Below are positions 35,715-37,093 of a DNA stretch of 37,093 nt, in pieces. A model generated the notes under the pieces. It was not told the DNA's origin. It did not search any database and saw only the letters and a program-made list of their open reading frames with translations. Numbering within the stretch: the first letter of the stretch is position 1; the number at the start of each line of letters is the position of its first letter. The DNA comes from an uncultured Sutterella sp. (lineage in GTDB: Bacteria > Pseudomonadota > Gammaproteobacteria > Burkholderiales > Burkholderiaceae_F), in NCBI GenBank assembly GCA_900538905.1, contig UPZS01000020.1, forward strand, positions 1 to 37,093, read 5' to 3'. Position numbers and translations under genes: made by a program.

Positions 35715-37070
35715 TCAGTGCTTTCGAACACGCACCGGCACGACGACGGTCTGAGGCATTTCGCTTCTTGTTCCAACGAAAAGAGAAAGCACGCTGCCGA
35801 TGACGGAAACCAGTGCCGCAACGTAGCTCAACAGTTCGTAACTCATGAGTTCGCTGGCCAGAGCCAAGCTGCCGGCCGTCGCAATCGTCGCAAGCGCCGC
35901 CGCAGCATTGAGTTTTCGACCTGCCGCCAGCGTCACGAAAATAGGAAAGACCACCGCACAGGTGTATATCGTGTTGGCCGCAAGAAGCAGTCCCAGCACG
36001 CTCTTACCGGAACCGGCAAGGACAAAGGCCGCCGCAGAAATGACAAGAATCAACCGGCGCGAGACTTTCACGCTCGGCGCCTTCAGAACATCGTTGGCCG
36101 CCACGGTGGCCGCCGTGATCAAACACGAATCGGCCGAGGACAGGATAGCGCTTGCCATCACAAAGAAAAAGAGAACGCTCGCCCACGCCGGCAAATGCCC
36201 TACCAACTGCGGCAGCACAGAGTCGCCGCCCTGCGCCCCTTCTCCCAGAAATGCTCTTGCCTCCACGCCGATGCCGACGATCACGAAAGCAATCGCCGCA
36301 ATACCGAGAATGCCGAGTTCTGCTCCGCGGCGAGCCGCCTTATCCGACTCAGCACTCATGATGCGGGCAAAAAGCATAGGGCACACAATGTAGCTGCCGC
36401 CGATCAGCAACATGAATCGAGACCAATCGGTGATCTCGAACTTGTCGTTAAGCCACTCGAATCGTATTTCCGTCAGAGGTTCCGGATTGATCAAAACAAG
36501 AAAGGACAAGAGAAAAACCAATCCCGTCGCCAGACAAACGAGCTGGATCACGTCGCTTTTAATCACACTTGCCTGCCCGCCCAACCACGTGTAAAGCACG
36601 ATCACCAACGCTCCGCAAGCCATAGCCGCTGTTGGTGAGAGTCCCGTCAACCCCGCAACAATGCGCCCCATCGCTACAAATTGAGCGGCCAGAATCGCCA
36701 CCCAGGCACACAAAATGATCACGCAGGACAAACGATGCGCTGGTGCCCCAATCAAGTCCTTGATCATCTCCGGCATCGTCAGAGCCGAGCCTCGAGCTCG
36801 AATGCGCGGCACCATAAAAATCCGCAACACCACAAGGCCCGCCGCTCCCGAGAGCAGCCACCAGAGTGCCGGCGTCCCAACCTCGTAAGCCAGTCCGCAC
36901 ATACCTACCGTAGCAGACCCACCCACACAGGAAGCAATGATCGAAAATCCGACCTGATGCGTTTTCGACTTGCGATCGTTCAGAAAATAGCCGGGCGTCG
37001 TTTGCCCTTTTCTATAGTCGAAGTAAGCCAGGGCAATAAATAAAAACGAATAATGTGCAATCCAAATCAT
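35715..37070 (-). CDS. Sodium:solute symporter family transporter
   Basis: A polytopic inner-membrane carrier of the SSS family, using the sodium gradient to import an unknown solute. The 451-residue reading has about 12-13 hydrophobic helices; family traits include GFSIIASCVGGSATVGMCGL, YTWLGGQASVIKSDVIQLV and FVMASAILSSADSCLITAAT, which carries the usual sodium-site serine region. I use ATG 37070. The frame stays open to the window edge, so the start could lie further upstream and the gene may be cut. The substrate cannot be assigned (PutP and PanF-type carriers are relatives). It precedes rpsB, which has its own promoter. Confidence 0.82.
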   Translation of the reverse strand: MIWIAHYSFLFIALAYFDYRKGQTTPGYFLNDRKSKTHQVGFSIIASCVGGSATVGMCGLAYEVGTPALWWLLSGAAGLVVLRIFMVPRIRARGSALTMPEMIKDLIGAPAHRLSCVIILCAWVAILAAQFVAMGRIVAGLTGLSPTAAMACGALVIVLYTWLGGQASVIKSDVIQLVCLATGLVFLLSFLVLINPEPLTEIRFEWLNDKFEITDWSRFMLLIGGSYIVCPMLFARIMSAESDKAARRGAELGILGIAAIAFVIVGIGVEARAFLGEGAQGGDSVLPQLVGHLPAWASVLFFFVMASAILSSADSCLITAATVAANDVLKAPSVKVSRRLILVISAAAFVLAGSGKSVLGLLLAANTIYTCAVVFPIFVTLAAGRKLNAAAALATIATAGSLALASELMSYELLSYVAALVSVIGSVLSLFVGTRSEMPQTVVVPVRVRKH

Positions 37071-37093
37071 GCAGCGATACACAATTCTGGCAA

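Overview
The window is a gene-dense bacterial chromosome segment in which every gene but one lies on the minus strand. It most likely comes from a betaproteobacterium of the order Burkholderiales, and I infer an anaerobic or microaerophilic gut lineage such as the Sutterellaceae. The reasons are the blocks rpsB-tsf-pyrH-frr-uppS-cdsA, pyrG-kdsA-eno-ftsB and dxr...rseP...bamA, an oxygen-sensitive class III ribonucleotide reductase (nrdDG), and a LysR-linked exported tetraheme flavocytochrome. The family-level placement is inference from gene content, not from a database comparison.

Reading down the minus strand (high to low coordinates): a Na+/solute symporter at the right edge; translation, nucleotide and envelope genes rpsB, tsf, pyrH, frr, uppS, cdsA; pyrG, kdsA, eno, ftsB and an unrecognised 88-residue protein; htpG behind a convincing sigma-32 promoter; gltS; rmuC; parC followed by a NarX-like histidine kinase with no adjacent response regulator, a membrane metallophosphoesterase and dxr; nrdD-nrdG; rseP; then a redox island made of a nitronate monooxygenase-like flavoprotein, a ferric-reductase-like membrane flavohaem protein, a LysR regulator, a tetraheme flavocytochrome with an altered active site, and a Tat-exported peptidase E. 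A dihaem cytochrome c peroxidase is the only plus-strand gene. The first 58 codons of bamA lie at the extreme left edge (1-176, minus).

The usual betaproteobacterial chain rpsB-tsf-pyrH-frr-uppS-cdsA-dxr-rseP-bamA is therefore present in its original order and strand. It has been opened at three points: about 15.8 kb between cdsA and dxr, nrdDG between dxr and rseP, and the redox island plus peroxidase between rseP and bamA.

The most interesting points are: (i) the flavocytochrome keeps the substrate-binding His, Met and Arg positions of fumarate reductase but has Leu and Gly where the proton-relay Glu and a carboxylate-binding His should be, so its electron acceptor is probably not fumarate; (ii) a perfect 11-bp inverted repeat lies between its lysR and the flavocytochrome gene; (iii) four genes (nrdD, gltS, htpG, pyrG) have a GC-rich hairpin plus T-run between a recognisable promoter and the start codon, which looks like an attenuator-style leader; (iv) terminator-like hairpins separate nearly every gene of the rpsB-tsf-pyrH-frr-uppS block. 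I found no tRNA or rRNA gene, insertion sequence or CRISPR array.
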